Shown: positions 5,582-6,946 of the stretch, in pieces
Layout of the letters: the number at the start of each line of letters is the position of its first letter
Numbering within the stretch: position 1 is the first letter of the stretch
DNA from: NBML01 sp029939535
Lineage (GTDB): Bacteria; Desulfobacterota; Desulfobacteria; Desulfobacterales; Desulfobacteraceae
DNA length: 6,946 bases
Direction of reading: 5' to 3'
Assembly: GCA_029939535.1 (NCBI GenBank)
Contig: JAOZST010000197.1
Location: 1-6,946 of the forward strand
The notes under the pieces: model-generated
The model's input: only the letters and a program-made list of their open reading frames with translations
The model's database searches: none
Told to the model about the DNA's origin: nothing
Position numbers and translations under genes: made by a program

Positions 5582-6946
5582 ATGAAGCCAATTCTATTGA
5601 CGGTTACCATTTTTATGTTTGCTTTTTTTATGATTTTTTATTCACCTTCTTTTGCCGCTGTTGATAACTCTCCGCCCTCTTTTCCTGTCAAATTGATTTT
5701 CATTCATCATTCAACCGGTGGAAACTGGCTTGCCGCTCCCAACAGCGATCAGCCCTATGGCGGACTGGGCGCGACATTAATGAATAATAATTATTTTGTG
5801 AGTGCAACCAATTACGGTTGGGGACCTAACAGCATTGGCGACAGTACCGATATCCCCAACTGGCCGGAATGGTTTACAGGCTCGGCCAGCAGTGCAGTAT
5901 TAGCGGCATTGTATGCTGAGGATGAACAGAATGTCGGCGATTTTGGTTCATGGCCCAGGCTCGCAACAGCCCCGGGAGGTGAAAACGAAATCATCATGTT
6001 TAAATCATGCTTTCCCAACTCCGACCTGTACGGAAATCCGGATGATACAGCAGGATCTGTCCCTGATGATATTTATTCTGTCAGTAATGCAAAGGCCGTA
6101 TACAACAACCTTTTGACATATTTTCAAACCCGGACGGATAAATTGTTTATTGTGATTACCGCGCCGCCCATGAACAAGATCGAATACAATGCAGATATTC
6201 AGACTGCAGACGAACGCTCGGCCAATGCCCGGGCATTTAACAACTGGCTTGTCAATGAATGGCTGGCAGCTTACCACCATAAAAATGTGGCAGTGTTCGA
6301 TTATTTCAATGTCCTTACAGCCTCTAACAATCACCACAGGTGGCAGAACAATACAGTTCAGCATGTCACCAACACCACAAACAACTATACCGCATATCCT
6401 CTGGACAGCTATGACAGCCACCCCAGCTCAGCAGGGCATCAAAAGGCCACATCGGAATTTATAGATCTTTTAAATTATTATACCAACAGGTGGATAGCAG
6501 GCCAGAGCAGCGTCACCGTCCGGTATTACCATGACAGTGACAGTGACGGCTATGGCGATCCGAATACATTTGTTGACCAGGCATCGCAACCTGACGGGTA
6601 TGTGTCTGATCATACCGATTGCAATGATAACGACAGCACCATTCACCCCGGGGCAACTGAACAGTGCAACGGACTTGATGATAATTGTGATGAGATAGTA
6701 GACGAGGTGAGTGTAGCAACCCTGGTTTCCCCTTCGGGAACAACAGAAAACACTTCTCCTGATTTTTCTTGGAGCACCGTCTGTGCCACCTGGTATCGAT
6801 TACTGATACAAGACAGTGCCGGTGAAAAGGTTCATGAACAATGGTATGATGTTTCTGATATCTGTTCTGCGGGTACCTGTCAAGTTTCTCCAGACCTTAA
6901 TTTGTCCAGTGGAGATTATGAATGGTTTGTTAAATCTTGGACTGAT
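5582..6946 (+). CDS. Secreted SGNH-hydrolase-like protein with MopE-type metal-binding segment and Trp-rich repeat (3' end beyond window)
   Basis: The frame is open from the ATG to the last base: 455 residues are seen and no stop. Residues 1-26 are a signal peptide ending YSPSFAA. Residues of about 36-305 look like an SGNH-type esterase/lipase fold: IFIHHSTGG with Ser44 as candidate nucleophile, FKSCFPNSD with Asn146 as candidate oxyanion-hole residue, LFIVITAPP (188-196), and DSHPSSAG with Asp278/His280 near the end of the domain. The Ser block lacks a classic GDSL sequence, so the catalytic assignment is provisional. Residues 315-375 match the Cu-binding MopE-type putative metal-binding motif (PF11617): DSDSDGYGD (318-326), then TDCNDND, HPGA, CNGLDDNCD and VDE. 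From residue 378 the Trp-rich module of the upstream protein begins (ATWY, EQWYDV, CSAGTC, GDYEWFVKSW). It is probably in an operon with the lyase-like gene. A carbohydrate-deacetylase role fits the neighbour but is inferred. Confidence 0.88.
   Translation, partial: MKPILLTVTIFMFAFFMIFYSPSFAAVDNSPPSFPVKLIFIHHSTGGNWLAAPNSDQPYGGLGATLMNNNYFVSATNYGWGPNSIGDSTDIPNWPEWFTGSASSAVLAALYAEDEQNVGDFGSWPRLATAPGGENEIIMFKSCFPNSDLYGNPDDTAGSVPDDIYSVSNAKAVYNNLLTYFQTRTDKLFIVITAPPMNKIEYNADIQTADERSANARAFNNWLVNEWLAAYHHKNVAVFDYFNVLTASNNHHRWQNNTVQHVTNTTNNYTAYPLDSYDSHPSSAGHQKATSEFIDLLNYYTNRWIAGQSSVTVRYYHDSDSDGYGDPNTFVDQASQPDGYVSDHTDCNDNDSTIHPGATEQCNGLDDNCDEIVDEVSVATLVSPSGTTENTSPDFSWSTVCATWYRLLIQDSAGEKVHEQWYDVSDICSAGTCQVSPDLNLSSGDYEWFVKSWTD
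6524..6706 (+). other. MopE-type acidic metal-binding segment (residues 315-375)
   Basis: This coding segment gives YYHDSDSDGYGD, followed by spaced Cys and Asp residues: TDCNDNDS, HPGATEQCNG and DDNCDEIVDE. Order and spacing match the PF11617 putative metal-binding motif found in multiple copies in extracellular proteins of deltaproteobacteria and others. D-x-D-x-D-G with Asp326 resembles a calcium-binding loop, and Cys347, Cys362 and Cys369 are conserved in the family. It separates the hydrolase domain from the Trp-rich repeat and is probably a calcium-stabilised spacer. Confidence 0.75.
6713..6946 (+). repeat. Trp-rich C-x4-C repeat, copy 3 (partial, in the SGNH-like protein)
   Basis: It has the same landmark order as the two copies in the lyase-like protein: LVSPSGTTENTSP, ATWYRLLI, EQWYDVSDICSAGTC and GDYEWFVKSWTD. 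The module is cut by the window end shortly before its expected last strand. It is closest to copy 2, sharing the DIC start of the Cys loop and the KSW near the end. Further copies may follow outside the window. Confidence 0.75.

Noticed and set aside
6005..6421. 138-codon open frame on the - strand
   Set aside because: It is entirely antisense to the SGNH-like gene, whose domain motifs, signal peptide and ribosome site are convincing. The antisense frame has no recognisable motif.

Overview
The window looks like a bacterial chromosome segment with moderate to low GC. The best guess for the source is a Desulfobacterota (deltaproteobacterial) organism. This rests on a MopE-type metal-binding segment and a Trp-rich C-x4-C secreted repeat, both of which I associate with large exported proteins of sulfate-reducing and related deltaproteobacteria. 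No RNA gene, CRISPR array, complete insertion sequence or phage gene was found. All three supported genes are on the + strand.

Layout. Bases 1-559 hold no convincing gene, but they contain a GC-rich dyad (294-316) and a C-rich/G-rich inverted repeat (354-401) of the kind dispersed between genes in many genomes. Bases 560-1432 encode a 290-residue (possibly 317) protein that joins a GIY-YIG/T5orf172-type nuclease domain to a PD-(D/E)XK-like domain and a Cys-rich tail. The usual E-x-K catalytic pair of the second domain appears to be lost. A 12-bp hairpin lies just after its stop. Bases 1471-2192 are AT-rich and without a recognisable gene, and probably contain the promoter of the next unit.

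Bases 2193-5528 and 5582 to the window end are two secreted-protein genes 53 bases apart, probably one operon. The first is a 1111-residue exo-rhamnogalacturonan-lyase-like (PcRGLX/YetA-type) protein with two C-terminal Trp-rich repeats. The second, cut off by the window edge, is an SGNH-hydrolase-like protein followed by a MopE-type acidic metal-binding segment and the start of the same Trp-rich repeat. The two have near-identical signal peptides and share the C-terminal module. They are therefore likely exported the same way and act on the same extracellular or surface polysaccharide. A lyase plus deacetylase pair on an acetylated pectin-like glycan is an inference, not shown by the sequence.

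The most notable points are the probably inactivated second nuclease domain, a run of 10 C inside the lyase-like gene where a one-base slip would truncate the protein, the module shared by the two secreted proteins, and the related GC-rich dyads on either side of the nuclease gene.
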